Source: Sulfitobacter sp. BSw21498 (GTDB lineage Bacteria; Pseudomonadota; Alphaproteobacteria; Rhodobacterales; Rhodobacteraceae). Taken from it: 64,000 bases of DNA. A program made the position numbers and the translations under genes. The DNA lies in contig NZ_CP040753.1 of assembly GCF_006064855.1 (NCBI RefSeq), positions 2,170,001-2,234,000 on the forward strand, written 5' to 3'. Positions 1 through 9,215 of the stretch are shown here, piece after piece. The notes beneath the pieces were generated by a model, which made no database searches, had not been told where the DNA came from, and worked only from the letters and a program-made list of their open reading frames with translations. How positions within the stretch are numbered: the first letter of the stretch is position 1; each line of letters opens with the position of its first letter.

Positions 1-2046
1 GGGGTGCGGTCCGGCGAACGCGATCAGGTGTTGTTGGGGGCCACGGGGACGGGCAAGACGTTCACGATGGCCAAGGTGATCGAGGAAACACAGCGCCCCG
101 CCATCATCCTTGCGCCGAACAAGACGCTGGCAGCGCAGCTTTATGGCGAATTCAAAGGGTTCTTTCCCGAAAACGCGGTCGAATATTTCGTCAGCTATTA
201 TGACTACTATCAACCCGAAGCCTATGTCGCCCGTTCTGACACCTTCATCGAGAAGGAAAGCCAGATCAACGAACAGATTGACCGGATGCGCCACTCTGCC
301 ACGCGGGCGCTGCTGGAACGCGATGATGTGATCATCATCGCCTCTGTCTCGTGCATCTACGGTATCGGCTCTGTCGAAACCTATGGCGCGATGACGCAGG
401 ATTTGAAAACCGGCAGCTCTTACGACCAGCGTCAGGTGATCGCCGACCTGATCGCACAGGCTTATAAACGCAACGACGCCGCCTTCCAGCGCGGCACCTT
501 TCGTGTGCGCGGTGATAGCCTCGAAATTTTCCCCGCTCACCTTGAAGACCGCGCATGGCGTCTGTCTTTCTTTGGCGAAGAGCTGGAAAGCATCACTGAA
601 TTCGACCCTCTTACGGGCGAGAAAACCGGTACCTTCGACCAAATCCGCGTCTACGCCAACAGCCACTATGTGACCCCAAAGCCGACGATGAATCAGGCGG
701 TGATCGGCATCAAGAAAGAGCTGCGGATGCGGCTTGATCAATTGGTGGGCGAAGGCAAACTGCTGGAGGCGCAACGGCTTGAGCAGCGCTGCAACTTTGA
801 CATCGAAATGCTGGAAGCCACAGGCGTGTGCAACGGGATCGAGAACTACTCGCGCTATCTGACGGGCCGTGCCCCGGGCGAACCGCCCCCCACCCTGTTC
901 GAATTCATTCCTGACAACGCCATTGTTTTTGCAGATGAATCCCACGTGTCGGTCCCGCAAATCGGTGGCATGTACAAGGGTGACTTTAGGCGCAAGATGA
1001 CGTTGGCCGAACACGGCTTCCGCCTGCCCTCTTGTATGGACAACCGTCCTTTGAAGTTCGAGGAATGGGACGCCATGCGCCCGCAATCGGTGTTTGTCTC
1101 GGCGACGCCGGCAGCGTGGGAGATCGAACAAACCGGCGGTGTCTTCACCGAACAGATCATTCGCCCCACTGGACTGGTCGACCCTCAGATCGAAATTCGC
1201 CCCGTGGAAATGCAGGTCGACGATTTGCTGGACGAGGTGCGCAAGGTCGCTGCCGACGGCTTCCGCACGCTGTGTACCGTGCTGACCAAGCGCATGGCCG
1301 AAGACCTGACAGAATACATGCACGAACAGGGCATCCGCGTGCGCTATATGCACAGCGACATTGACACGATTGAGCGGATCGAGATTCTGCGCGACCTGCG
1401 GCTCGGCGCGTTTGACGTGCTGATCGGGATCAACCTGTTGCGTGAAGGCTTGGACATCCCCGAATGTGGGCTGGTGGCAATTCTCGACGCGGATAAAGAG
1501 GGCTTCCTGCGCTCTGAAACCTCGCTGATCCAGACCATCGGTCGTGCCGCGCGGAATGCCGAAGGCCGCGTGATCATGTACGCCGACCGCATCACCGGCT
1601 CGATGGAACGCGCCATGGGCGAAACCGATCGCCGTCGTGCCAAGCAAGTCGCCTATAACGAAGAGCACGGGATCACGCCGACCACAGTGAAAAAGAACGT
1701 CGATGACATCCTTGCCGGTCTCTACAAAGGCGATGTGGACATGAGTCGCGTCACCGCCAAGATCGACAACCCTTTGGCGGGCGGCAACCTGCAAACCGTG
1801 CTCGACGGGTTGCGCACCGACATGCGCAAAGCGGCCGAGAACCTTGAATTTGAAGAAGCCGCACGTCTGCGCGACGAGGTCAAACGGCTTGAAGCCGTCG
1901 ATCTCGCCATCGCCGATGATCCAATGGCCCGCCAGTATGCGGTGGATAAAGCCGTTGACAACGCGCAAAAGGCATCGGGCCGGTCAACCGGTGGCCGCGG
2001 CGGGATGCGCGGTGGTAAATCCCGTTACGGTGGCAAAAAACGCTAA
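1..2046 (+). CDS. uvrB: UvrABC excision nuclease subunit B, 5' end cut by window
   Basis: UvrB is the damage-verifying helicase-like subunit of nucleotide excision repair. It is loaded by UvrA and recruits UvrC. The visible 681 residues open almost at the Walker A motif (GATGTGKT, about residue 13), so only the N-terminal few dozen residues lie outside the window. Further on are the beta-hairpin region ([14 protein letters not shown]), the helicase motif VI region (QTIGRAARN) and a C-terminal UVR motif ([17 protein letters not shown]) that contacts UvrC. The protein ends in a Gly/Arg/Lys-rich tail of about 20 residues, which looks like a lineage-specific extension. The in-frame ATG-like start near base 4 is an artefact of the edge. 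Identification is secure; the true start is not visible. Confidence 0.97.
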   Translation, partial: GVRSGERDQVLLGATGTGKTFTMAKVIEETQRPAIILAPNKTLAAQLYGEFKGFFPENAVEYFVSYYDYYQPEAYVARSDTFIEKESQINEQIDRMRHSATRALLERDDVIIIASVSCIYGIGSVETYGAMTQDLKTGSSYDQRQVIADLIAQAYKRNDAAFQRGTFRVRGDSLEIFPAHLEDRAWRLSFFGEELESITEFDPLTGEKTGTFDQIRVYANSHYVTPKPTMNQAVIGIKKELRMRLDQLVGEGKLLEAQRLEQRCNFDIEMLEATGVCNGIENYSRYLTGRAPGEPPPTLFEFIPDNAIVFADESHVSVPQIGGMYKGDFRRKMTLAEHGFRLPSCMDNRPLKFEEWDAMRPQSVFVSATPAAWEIEQTGGVFTEQIIRPTGLVDPQIEIRPVEMQVDDLLDEVRKVAADGFRTLCTVLTKRMAEDLTEYMHEQGIRVRYMHSDIDTIERIEILRDLRLGAFDVLIGINLLREGLDIPECGLVAILDADKEGFLRSETSLIQTIGRAARNAEGRVIMYADRITGSMERAMGETDRRRAKQVAYNEEHGITPTTVKKNVDDILAGLYKGDVDMSRVTAKIDNPLAGGNLQTVLDGLRTDMRKAAENLEFEEAARLRDEVKRLEAVDLAIADDPMARQYAVDKAVDNAQKASGRSTGGRGGMRGGKSRYGGKKR

Positions 2047-2057
2047 GAGGCGCGCGC

Positions 2058-2243
2058 CTAGTCTTCGACCTCGTCCGGCAATCCATCATGCTCGGTAGAG
2101 GCCATTTCCTCCAGCTCGTCCTCGGACATGCTGTCGTACATATCTTTCGACGCGCCTTGCAGATCGTTCACCTTTGTCTCGCCCCGTTTTGCAGACAGGG
2201 CCGCGCCAGCGGCACGTTGCTGGGATTTTGATTGGGCTTTCAT
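2058..2243 (-). CDS. Small DUF3008-like protein
   Basis: This is a 61-residue, very hydrophilic protein that starts MKAQSKSQQRAAGAALSAKR and ends in an acidic stretch with the signature MSEDELEEMAS. That layout matches the short DUF3008 proteins found in many alphaproteobacteria, whose function is not known to me. The start was set at 2243 because AAAGGAGAG lies just upstream; a longer reading to 2282 has no such site. It converges on uvrB with an 11-base gap. No signal peptide or membrane segment is present, so it is likely cytoplasmic. Confidence 0.82.
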   Translation of the reverse strand: MKAQSKSQQRAAGAALSAKRGETKVNDLQGASKDMYDSMSEDELEEMASTEHDGLPDEVED

Positions 2244-2408
2244 CGCTCTCTCCTTTCGGCTGGATGTAGCGGCACAACACATCGAACAGTCCGCAGTTCC
2301 CCGACATCACATGACGCATAATTATTTTCATGCACCCGTTGTCAGGTGATTGCTTTGCACCCGCGCCCACCCCACATTCGGATTCTGCGCTTTATCGGAG
2401 GATCCCAA

Positions 2409-2663
2409 ATGCGCCTGATCGCCCTTGCCACCCTGGGCCTGACCGCCCTCTCTGCCCCCGCCTTTGCCGACGAAACAACCGGCACGATCCTGGCCTACGA
2501 TCGCTTGGCCAATATCATTGTTCTGCAAGACAAATCATCGTGGACCTTGGATGCAAAGACCCTTGTTCCGTCTGACCTGATGGCAGGCGACAAGGTCACG
2601 CTCACCTTTACATCTGACGGGGACAACGGCGCGAAACCTGCGTCTAAACTCACCCGAAACTGA
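2409..2663 (+). CDS. Small exported DUF1344-like protein
   Basis: This 84-residue protein begins with a clear Sec signal peptide (residues 1-19, cleavage after SAPAFA). The mature part of about 64 residues carries TGTILAYDRLANIIVLQDK, resembling the small periplasmic DUF1344 family with its predicted OB-like beta fold. A good ribosome site (GGAGGATCCCAA) precedes the ATG at 2409, which is why the longer reading from 2346 was not used. It is followed at once by a strong bidirectional terminator shared with the convergent gene. Function is unknown; the family assignment is by pattern only. Confidence 0.75.
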   Translation: MRLIALATLGLTALSAPAFADETTGTILAYDRLANIIVLQDKSSWTLDAKTLVPSDLMAGDKVTLTFTSDGDNGAKPASKLTRN

Positions 2664-2683
2664 GACCAACCAGACATAAAAAA

Positions 2684-2718
2684 ACGCCCCCTGACCAAAT
2701 CAGGGGGCGTTTTTTTTC
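2684..2718. terminator. Bidirectional intrinsic terminator
   Basis: A perfect 11-bp GC-rich stem (2684-2694 with 2700-2710) with a 5-base loop is flanked by A-tract on the left and T-tract on the right. It can therefore end transcription of both convergent neighbours. Confidence 0.93.
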
Positions 2719-2738
2719 GTTGAAACTGATGCGTATTA

Positions 2739-3017
2739 TCAGTCGTTCGACGGCGGCGTTACTTCAACACCGGGAACTTTGATGGTTTTCTCTTCGGTGG
2801 TGATTTCGACGTCAGGAACTTTAACATCGACCTCTTCTTCGGTCACGTTAACCGAACCGGTCTCGGCGTCGAACTTAGGAAGGTTTCCCCCTTCAACAGA
2901 GACGTCGACATCAGGCAGCGCGCCTTCTTCTGTCTGATCAATATCGATGAAAAAGATTGCAAATGCGATCACCAGAATGGCGGCGAGCCCTGCGATAACT
3001 GCTGTAGAGGTCTTCAT
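2739..3017 (-). CDS. One-helix membrane protein with acidic valine-rich tail
   Basis: This 92-residue protein has an N-terminal hydrophobic helix (about residues 6-25) followed directly by IDIDQ. The rest is a low-complexity acidic tail with repeated valine-containing units such as VDVKVPDVEITTEE and IKVPGVEV. The layout predicts a short cytoplasmic end, one membrane span and a periplasmic beta-rich tail. I do not recognise a family. A ribosome site (GAAGGAAAT) supports the ATG at 3017. It is divergent from the PLDc_N-like gene at 3174. Confidence 0.72.
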   Translation of the reverse strand: MKTSTAVIAGLAAILVIAFAIFFIDIDQTEEGALPDVDVSVEGGNLPKFDAETGSVNVTEEEVDVKVPDVEITTEEKTIKVPGVEVTPPSND

Positions 3018-3173
3018 AGTATTTCCTTCAAATTACACTGTCCCGTCAGGGCTATCGGGAGAGCAACTCGGTCGATCACGAAAAAGTTCCAATAACAATT
3101 TTGGGAACATCTTTCGAAGATACGAAGTTGTGACCCCAGACAGTAATTCAGATTACAACTCAGGAGCTTTACA

Positions 3174-3359
3174 ATGGAATTCGGCATTCTCGGACTAATC
3201 ATTCTGATCGCAGACATTTACGCGATCTACCAAATCTTCACCTCCGGCGCTTCGGGCCTTGCGAAAATCCTCTGGATTCTCGGCGTCCTGATCTTCCCCG
3301 TCGTCGGCTTTATCGTATGGCTGATTGCTGGCCCACGCGGCAGCAGCGTCAAAGTCTAA
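3174..3359 (+). CDS. PLDc_N-like two-helix membrane protein
   Basis: This is a 61-residue protein with two hydrophobic helices (about residues 3-22 and 30-52) separated by a short turn, ending in a small polar tail. The pattern LIADIYAIYQIFTSG ... LWILGVLIFPVVGFIVWLIAGPR is typical of the PLD-nuclease N-terminal (PLDc_N) family of small membrane proteins, here without any nuclease domain. AGGAGCTTTACA precedes the ATG. It is a single-gene unit with its own terminator. Function is unknown. Confidence 0.8.
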   Translation: MEFGILGLIILIADIYAIYQIFTSGASGLAKILWILGVLIFPVVGFIVWLIAGPRGSSVKV

Positions 3360-3380
3360 ACGGCCCTACATGATCTAACG

Positions 3381-3413
3381 AAAAAGGCCCGTAGCAACGC
3401 TACGGGCCTTTTT
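3381..3413 (+). terminator. Intrinsic terminator after the PLDc_N-like gene
   Basis: A perfect 15-bp stem (3381-3395 with 3399-3413) has a 3-base loop and ends in five T. The A/T flanks make it potentially bidirectional. Confidence 0.92.
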
Positions 3414-3500
3414 GCATGCCGTCGTCACCGCGCCCCCGCCCTCAGTTATAAGTAATTTATTAAGCATGAAGCGCCAAGCTACCCGTTGAAAGGGTACCCG

Positions 3501-4172
3501 ATGCGCTTATGGTCAATCCTCCTTATCCTCCTGACTTTCCCAGCCCCCGCCCACAGCGGCGCTTGGTTACGGGAAAAAGGCAAAGGCTTCAGTTCAAATA
3601 CTGTCAGTGTCACGCAAAATTATGACATCTCGGAAAGCACGTTTCTTGAATACGGCGCCCGCGATGACCTCACCCTCGGGGCAGAGGTCAGTTTTCTCGC
3701 AAGCGCTTATGGGCTGCAATCGGGGTCCGCTACTTTTTTCCTACGCCGTCCGTTGGGCCGACGGGATCGCCCGAGCGTTTGGTCCGCCGAACTGGGCATC
3801 GGCGCGGCGTGGGTGGGGGATGTGGTCACTCCGAATGTAAAAGCGGGGCTGTCATGGGGCCGCGGCTTCACGCTCTCGCAGAAAAACGGCTGGATCACCA
3901 TCGACAGTTCGCTTTCGTGGGACGTATATCTCCAAGAGCATCTGGCCAAAGTGGACAGCACCTTCGGGATCAACTTTGGCGATAGGTTTTCAGGGATGCT
4001 GCAAATTTTCTACGCGTCGACCTCTGCCACCACCGCGACCTCTATCGCGCCCTCCATCGTTGTGCGTCCGATCAAAAGCCGCCCTGATATTCGCCTGCAA
4101 ATCGGGGCCGAAACGCTGATAAGCGACAGTTCCAACCCCGCGCTGAAACTGTCGCTTTGGCGCGAATTCTAG
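3501..4172 (+). CDS. Exported beta-barrel-like hypothetical protein
   Basis: This 223-residue protein begins with a signal peptide (MRLWSILLILLTFPAPAHS, residues 1-19). The mature sequence alternates short amphipathic strands (TLGAEVSF, ATFFLRR, WSAELGIGAAW, NVKAGLSWGRG, GMLQIFYAST) and ends in LSLWREF with a C-terminal aromatic residue. This is the usual look of a small outer-membrane beta barrel. The ATG at 3501 was chosen because AAAGGG lies 5-8 bases upstream; a TTG start at 3486 is less likely. It overlaps the 3' end of the convergent beta-helix gene by 4 bases. No specific function can be assigned. Confidence 0.72.
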   Translation: MRLWSILLILLTFPAPAHSGAWLREKGKGFSSNTVSVTQNYDISESTFLEYGARDDLTLGAEVSFLASAYGLQSGSATFFLRRPLGRRDRPSVWSAELGIGAAWVGDVVTPNVKAGLSWGRGFTLSQKNGWITIDSSLSWDVYLQEHLAKVDSTFGINFGDRFSGMLQIFYASTSATTATSIAPSIVVRPIKSRPDIRLQIGAETLISDSSNPALKLSLWREF

Positions 4173-6457
4173 CGTTTATCCATCCGCGCCTGCATAAAGA
4201 TCGATCCTTTGACGCTGGTGCTCCAGACCAGATGCAACAGATCACGCTCCGTTCCCTGATCTGTCAAGACATAGGGTGCGCTGTACTGCGCTACGTTCGA
4301 TCCGTCGCGCACCGGCCCATCCATTGTGATGCTGTCCACCGCGATCGCCCACCCGCCAAAGGGGAAACGGTCGGCAATATCCACCACCCAGGTCTTGGCC
4401 AAACTGCCTTCGGTATGTTCGACCTGCACGGGATTAGAGACCGGATTGCTGATGCCGTGAAACGAATTGCCGGTCATCTCTATGTTGCGCATGCGCGAGA
4501 AATCCATATCGGCAAAGCTCGTGTCGATACGCTCCACCCGATCAATAAACCCATTGATGCTGCGGAAACGGTTGTCGTTGATCGTAAGCCCGTTGATCAC
4601 ATGACCCGCCCCATGAGGTTTAATCACGATATAGCTGAACCACGGGGCGACTTCGCCCGAAAGAAATATATTGCCGCTGATCGACAGGGAGCTGAAAGAA
4701 TACTCGCTGCTGTATTCCGGCGCGGGGTCTTGTTCGTTGGTCCATTCGACGAAACAATTGTCGATGTAATTTCCGCTCACCACGCTCGCCGTATGCTGCG
4801 CCGCAAAGATCAACCCAGCAGAGCGGACGCCGTTTTTGACCGTATCCCCCTGAAAGAAATGGTTCCCCGTGACGATATTATTCTGCCCCGCAAGCAGCGC
4901 AAAGTGGCGAAAGCGCGTGGCACGGTTATCGCGGATCTTGACGTCATTGGCATTGCAGTTGATCGCAATCGTGGTCCGGTCCGGCACGTCCAGCGCGTCT
5001 TCGGCGGACAGAAACTGGCAGCGATCCACGAACATCCCCTGACACCCGCCGCCGCTAGACGTGATCCCCCGATCCTTGGGCCGCGAGATAAAGCAGTCGC
5101 GCACATGGAAAATCGTCCCCGACGGCGCAAGGTTGATCCCGCTGGCCACGTTGTTGCACTGGATTTCGATGTCATCCAGGACGAACTTGCTCAGCTGGCT
5201 GTAGTTGCCGAAATCCAGCAGATACTGAAACCGCGTAAAGGTAAAATTCTGTGTCCCCGCCGCGTCATACAGCGGTGCGTTCAGCGTGATCTCTTGTGTG
5301 GCGACATTCTTGGCCCGCACATAGATCTCGCGCCCCACCCCGTTGCCGGTGATCAACGCCCCCACAGGCACATTCGCGACGTTCACGACATTCGTCAGCT
5401 TGCGCGCATCCGAGGGCGAATAGCTTGCCTGCGAGGTCACCGTTACCGTGTCCCAATCGCCATTGCTCGCCGCCTCAAGCTGGCCGTTGCGGATTACCCG
5501 TCGCGTGGCATAGCTGGTGCGTTCAGGCGTCGCCGCCTGCATATCGATCGGGCCGGTAACGTTGACCTTGCGCCCGCCCAGATCAAGCGATTCATGATCC
5601 GCATTATTCAACAACGCCTGAAACGCCTTGCGAAACGCGATCTCTTCATTCCCGAACGCCTCGATATAATGGGGCAGATCGAAATTCCGCCGCAGCAGCA
5701 GGATCGCGCTGGCGGGCATGGTTACCGTCCCTTCAAACCGTGTCGGCGCGTCAAAGGTCACGTCACCGTTCAGCAGATACGTCCCGCTCGGGATCAACAC
5801 GCTGCGCCCCTGTGCACCTGCATTCGCCGCAACAAAGGCAGCCGTATCATCCGTGCTGCCATCCCCCACCGCGCCATAGTCCCGCACATCGACCTGTGCC
5901 AACATGTCGCGCAGGAAAACGCTGGTCACATCCTCGATCCGCACATCATCAATACGAACGACACCGCCGTTCTGCCCCGTCAGATCCAGTCCGAAATGCC
6001 CGTAGACCGGCGCGTTGCCCCAGACCATATCGACACCGCCGCGCAGCCCCGGCCCGACAATCGCGCTGACCTCGACCACTTCGCCATAGCTCGTAAGCGC
6101 CACCGCCGGCCCCACTTCGACCAGCCCTCCCACACGGCTGCCATTGCCAAGCGCCGGATACCCCGCGATCCGCACCGAGGGTAAATTCCCACCGATCGCT
6201 TTGACCCGCGCCGTAATCCGCAAATAGCACCCCGGTAAAAGCGGCGTCTGCCCCATGTAACGCAGCTTTTGCGTAGATTGCGTCTTGATCAGCTCAAGCG
6301 CGCCGCCAAAGTCCTGATCCGCAGGGATAAGCGCCGCATTTATCGCATTTTCATAGGTGTCAGACCCCGCCGTACCATCCCCGCTTGAATACACATCCAA
6401 GCCTTGTGCAAAAGCCGCAGGTGTCAGCAGCAGACCGTCCGTGATTGCCTTGTTCAT
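4169..6457 (-). CDS. Right-handed beta-helix (pectate-lyase/GH28-related) protein
   Basis: This is a 762-residue protein. The first 190 or so residues look like a jelly-roll, carbohydrate-binding-type module (YLRITARVKAIGG ... GLDLTG ... VRIDDVRIEDV). At residues 193-204 comes DYGAVGDGSTDD, the opening motif of pectate-lyase superfamily / GH28-related beta-helices. The remainder has repeated coil-like units with Asn ladders (VRDCFISRPKDRG, VKIRDNRATRFRHFA, IVTGNHFF, LSISGNIF, LTINDNRF, IEMTGNSF). No Sec signal is obvious, so the route of export, if any, is unclear. The start at 6457 was chosen because GAAGGGG lies about 6 bases upstream. Related proteins act on polysaccharides or form phage-tail-type spikes; no phage genes are nearby. 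Substrate unknown. Confidence 0.78.
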   Translation of the reverse strand: MNKAITDGLLLTPAAFAQGLDVYSSGDGTAGSDTYENAINAALIPADQDFGGALELIKTQSTQKLRYMGQTPLLPGCYLRITARVKAIGGNLPSVRIAGYPALGNGSRVGGLVEVGPAVALTSYGEVVEVSAIVGPGLRGGVDMVWGNAPVYGHFGLDLTGQNGGVVRIDDVRIEDVTSVFLRDMLAQVDVRDYGAVGDGSTDDTAAFVAANAGAQGRSVLIPSGTYLLNGDVTFDAPTRFEGTVTMPASAILLLRRNFDLPHYIEAFGNEEIAFRKAFQALLNNADHESLDLGGRKVNVTGPIDMQAATPERTSYATRRVIRNGQLEAASNGDWDTVTVTSQASYSPSDARKLTNVVNVANVPVGALITGNGVGREIYVRAKNVATQEITLNAPLYDAAGTQNFTFTRFQYLLDFGNYSQLSKFVLDDIEIQCNNVASGINLAPSGTIFHVRDCFISRPKDRGITSSGGGCQGMFVDRCQFLSAEDALDVPDRTTIAINCNANDVKIRDNRATRFRHFALLAGQNNIVTGNHFFQGDTVKNGVRSAGLIFAAQHTASVVSGNYIDNCFVEWTNEQDPAPEYSSEYSFSSLSISGNIFLSGEVAPWFSYIVIKPHGAGHVINGLTINDNRFRSINGFIDRVERIDTSFADMDFSRMRNIEMTGNSFHGISNPVSNPVQVEHTEGSLAKTWVVDIADRFPFGGWAIAVDSITMDGPVRDGSNVAQYSAPYVLTDQGTERDLLHLVWSTSVKGSIFMQARMDKR

Positions 6458-6594
6458 CGTCATCCCCTTCGCCGAGGGTGCGATGTCGCCCCCCATGAAT
6501 TGCAAAACTCCGACGCTTGGCCGGCAGGGGGATAGAAATATTCACAAGTGGTTAATCACGTCTAACCGCAGCGTACGGCGCTTCGGGGGCAACG

Positions 6595-7008
6595 TCACGC
6601 CGAAACGCTTGGCGCATCCAGCAGCTGAACAGAGGCAATGCGCCAGCCCTCCGGCGTCTCAACCATCTGATAATCCAGTAAATAGGTGAAACCCTTCAGG
6701 TCCGTCACCTGCACCTTCTGCCACTGTGCGCCCGCGATCTCGCGTAGGTCCAGAAACCGCACTTCGGTGTTTTTCCAGACCATCGGATAGCCCGAGGTCA
6801 CCATACGTTTAAAATTTTCGGTGGATTGAAACATCATCTGCAGATTGGGACTCGCATATTCGAACGCGCCCTCGAAATCATCTGCCTTAAAGGCCTCGAA
6901 CTGGCCGGTGATCGTGCTTTCGATATCCGACTGCTGCGCCGTGGCACCAAACGCCGTCGCAAAGGTCAAAACCATCCCGAAAAAGGCCGAAAGAACCGCG
7001 CCACGCAT
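6595..7008 (-). CDS. Exported DUF4864-like protein
   Basis: This is a 137-residue protein with a signal peptide (residues 1-24, cleavage near ATAQQ). The mature part has an NTF2-like pattern: ITGQFEAFKADDFEGAFEYASPNLQMMF, then a tryptophan-containing middle and a C-terminal LDYQMVETPEGWRIASVQLL. This matches the DUF4864 family of periplasmic proteins of unknown role. A TAGGGAGC ribosome site precedes the ATG at 7008. It is transcribed in the same direction as lysK upstream and the beta-helix gene downstream, with about 60 and 140 bases between them. Role unknown. Confidence 0.8.
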   Translation of the reverse strand: MRGAVLSAFFGMVLTFATAFGATAQQSDIESTITGQFEAFKADDFEGAFEYASPNLQMMFQSTENFKRMVTSGYPMVWKNTEVRFLDLREIAGAQWQKVQVTDLKGFTYLLDYQMVETPEGWRIASVQLLDAPSVSA

Positions 7009-7070
7009 GAGAATGCTCCCTATGATGTGTTGGACTTAACTTAATCCACGCACACCATAGGGCAATAGTT

Positions 7071-8651
7071 TCACGCCGTGGTCAGCTTGCCTGCCAGCGC
7101 GTCGTCGATCAGTGCGACAGTCTCATCCACACCATAAAGCGCGATGAAGCCGCCGAAACGCGGGCCTTGGCTTGCGCCCAACAACACTTCGTAAAGCGCA
7201 GTAAACCAATCACGTAGCGGGTCGAAACGTTCTTTCCCGACAGCGAAAACCATCGTTTGCAACGCCTCGGCATCCAGCCCGCCGTCCCATGTTTTCAGCT
7301 GGTCACGCAGGTCTTCCAGCGCTTCGCGCTCCAGATCGGTGGGCGCGCGGAACACTTTGGTGGGCTTCACAAAGTCGTTGTAATAGCGCACCGCATGTTC
7401 GGCCGCCGCATCCATACCGGGGTTGCCTTCGGGCGTCGCATCGGGCGCATAGCGCTGGATAAAGCCCCACAGCTGCGACTTTTCCTCGGCCGAGGAAACA
7501 GACGCAAGGTTCAGCAGCATCGAATACGGCACGATCATATCCGACTTGGGCACATCGCCCCCGTGGATATGCCAAACAGGGTTGTTCAGCTTGCCCTTGT
7601 CATCCTGCGTCTCAAACGCGCGCAGCTGTTGGTGGTATTCATCAACCGCCTTGGGGATCACATCGAAATACATGCGCTTGGCCGTCTTGGGCTTGAGATA
7701 CATGAAATACGACAGCGATTCCGCGCTGGCGTAGGTCAGCCATTCATCGATGGTCAGCCCGTTTCCCGACGACTTGGAAATCTTGTGCCCGTCCTGATCA
7801 AGGAACAGCTCGTAGGTGAAATGCTCTGGTGGGCGGTTGCCCAGAATGCGGCAAATTTTGTCATAGATCGGCGTGTTGGTGCTGTGGTCCTTGCCGTACA
7901 TCTCAAAGTCGACATCCAGCGCTGCCCAACGGGCGCCAAAGTCAGGCTTCCACTGCAATTTTACGTGGCCACCGGTCAGCGGCAAGGTCATTTCTGTACC
8001 GTCTTCGTCGTCGAAAGTGATCGTGCCTTCCTTGGCGTTGACCTCTTTCATCGGCACATACATCACCCGCCCCGTTTCAGGATGGATCGGCAGGAAGATC
8101 GAATAGGTCTGGCGGCGCTCTTCGCGCAGCGACTTCAGCATCACTTCCATGATCTCGTCATACTTCTCGGCGGCGCGCAGCAGCACTTCGTCGAACTTGC
8201 CCGACCCGTAGAATTCGGTGGCCGAGATGAATTCATATTCGAACCCGAATGTATCAAGGAACCGGCGCAGCATCGCGTTGTTATGTGCGCCAAAGCTGTC
8301 GTGCGTGCCGAAAGGATCGGGCACAGATGTCAGTGGTCTTTGCAGATGTTCGGCCAAGGCTTCGGGGTCCGGCACGTTGCTCGGCACTTTGCGCATCCCG
8401 TCCAGATCGTCCGAAAAGCACACCAACCGCGTCGGAATGTCGCTGATCAGCTGAAAAGCGCGGCGGATCATCGTCGTGCGCGCAACTTCGCCGAAGGTCC
8501 CGATATGCGGTAGACCCGACGGGCCATAGCCGGTCTCGAACAAGACATGCCCCTTCTCGGGAGCCTTATTTGCATAGCGTTTCAACACCCGACGTGCTTC
8601 CTCGAACGGCCACGCTTTGCTGGTTAGGGCTGCTTCACGCATCTGCGACAT
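7071..8651 (-). CDS. lysK: Lysyl-tRNA synthetase, class I
   Basis: This enzyme charges tRNA-Lys with lysine. It belongs to the class I (Rossmann-fold) form used by archaea, spirochaetes and many alphaproteobacteria rather than the class II LysS. The ATP-binding HIGH-type motif is HIGT at residues 49-52 and the KMSKS-type motif is KISKS at 290-294. The length of 526 residues is normal for bacterial LysK. The ATG at 8651 was chosen because the known family N-terminus ([14 protein letters not shown]) begins soon after. A GTG at 8681 would add ten residues with no family support. No strong ribosome site is visible, so the start has modest certainty. Confidence 0.96.
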   Translation of the reverse strand: MSQMREAALTSKAWPFEEARRVLKRYANKAPEKGHVLFETGYGPSGLPHIGTFGEVARTTMIRRAFQLISDIPTRLVCFSDDLDGMRKVPSNVPDPEALAEHLQRPLTSVPDPFGTHDSFGAHNNAMLRRFLDTFGFEYEFISATEFYGSGKFDEVLLRAAEKYDEIMEVMLKSLREERRQTYSIFLPIHPETGRVMYVPMKEVNAKEGTITFDDEDGTEMTLPLTGGHVKLQWKPDFGARWAALDVDFEMYGKDHSTNTPIYDKICRILGNRPPEHFTYELFLDQDGHKISKSSGNGLTIDEWLTYASAESLSYFMYLKPKTAKRMYFDVIPKAVDEYHQQLRAFETQDDKGKLNNPVWHIHGGDVPKSDMIVPYSMLLNLASVSSAEEKSQLWGFIQRYAPDATPEGNPGMDAAAEHAVRYYNDFVKPTKVFRAPTDLEREALEDLRDQLKTWDGGLDAEALQTMVFAVGKERFDPLRDWFTALYEVLLGASQGPRFGGFIALYGVDETVALIDDALAGKLTTA

Positions 8652-8770
8652 GTCATCAATTCCATCATTTTCACCCCGCACCCAATGCGCGCAGGCAGGC
8701 TGTACCTATTGCGTCCCTGTAGGCCCGTCAATAATCTGCAGATCAACGCAATAACCGAACGGAAATGCGC

Positions 8771-9193
8771 ATGATTGACGACACCTCCCTCAGCTTAAGC
8801 GCGCAAGACTGTCTTGTCGCCATTATGATCGCGGTCTCCGCTTCGGACGAGGACATCCGCACCACGGAACTGCTCAAGATTCAGTCGGCAGTGAATATGC
8901 TACCCGTGTTCTCAGGTTATGATCTGGACCGCATTAGCACTGTCAGTTCCATGGTCTTTGATCTGTTCGAACAAGAGGACGGGCTGGATGCCCTGTTCGG
9001 GCTGGTCAAAGCCGCGATGCCTGACCGCCTAAACGAGACGGCATATGCCTTGGCCTGTGACGTGGCCGCAGCCGACGGCACCCTCGAAGAGGCAGAGCTG
9101 CGCCTGCTCGAAGAAATCCGCTATGAACTGGATCTGGACCGTCTGCACGCTGCCGCCATCGAACGCGGTGCCCGCGCGCGCCATGTAAAATAA
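8771..9193 (+). CDS. TerB-family tellurite-resistance-like protein
   Basis: This is a 140-residue all-helical protein. The two halves show the TerB pattern: CLVAIMIAVSASDEDI (an acidic, Asp-rich helix junction) and later ALACDVAAADGTLEEAELRLLEEI, where the conserved DG[TE] stretch is typical of TerB metal-binding helices. Proteins of this type are linked to stress or tellurite resistance, but single copies such as this have no assigned role. The ATG at 8771 has GGAA at a better distance than the ATG at 8765. It is divergent from lysK and converges on dacB. Confidence 0.8.
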   Translation: MIDDTSLSLSAQDCLVAIMIAVSASDEDIRTTELLKIQSAVNMLPVFSGYDLDRISTVSSMVFDLFEQEDGLDALFGLVKAAMPDRLNETAYALACDVAAADGTLEEAELRLLEEIRYELDLDRLHAAAIERGARARHVK

Positions 9194-9215
9194 ACCAGTT
9201 GGTCGGGCCGATCCG

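Noticed and set aside
1..2046. Apparent N-terminal truncation of UvrB
   Set aside because: The frame is open to base 1 and the missing part is small, so this is the window edge and not a pseudogene.
4157..6184. 675-residue open frame on the + strand opposite the beta-helix gene
   Set aside because: It is an antisense shadow of a GC-rich gene: composition is rich in Arg/His/Pro/Ala, it has no domain, no ribosome site and it lies wholly within the real minus-strand gene.
7257..8513. 418-residue open frame opposite lysK
   Set aside because: Antisense shadow of lysK with no recognisable domain.
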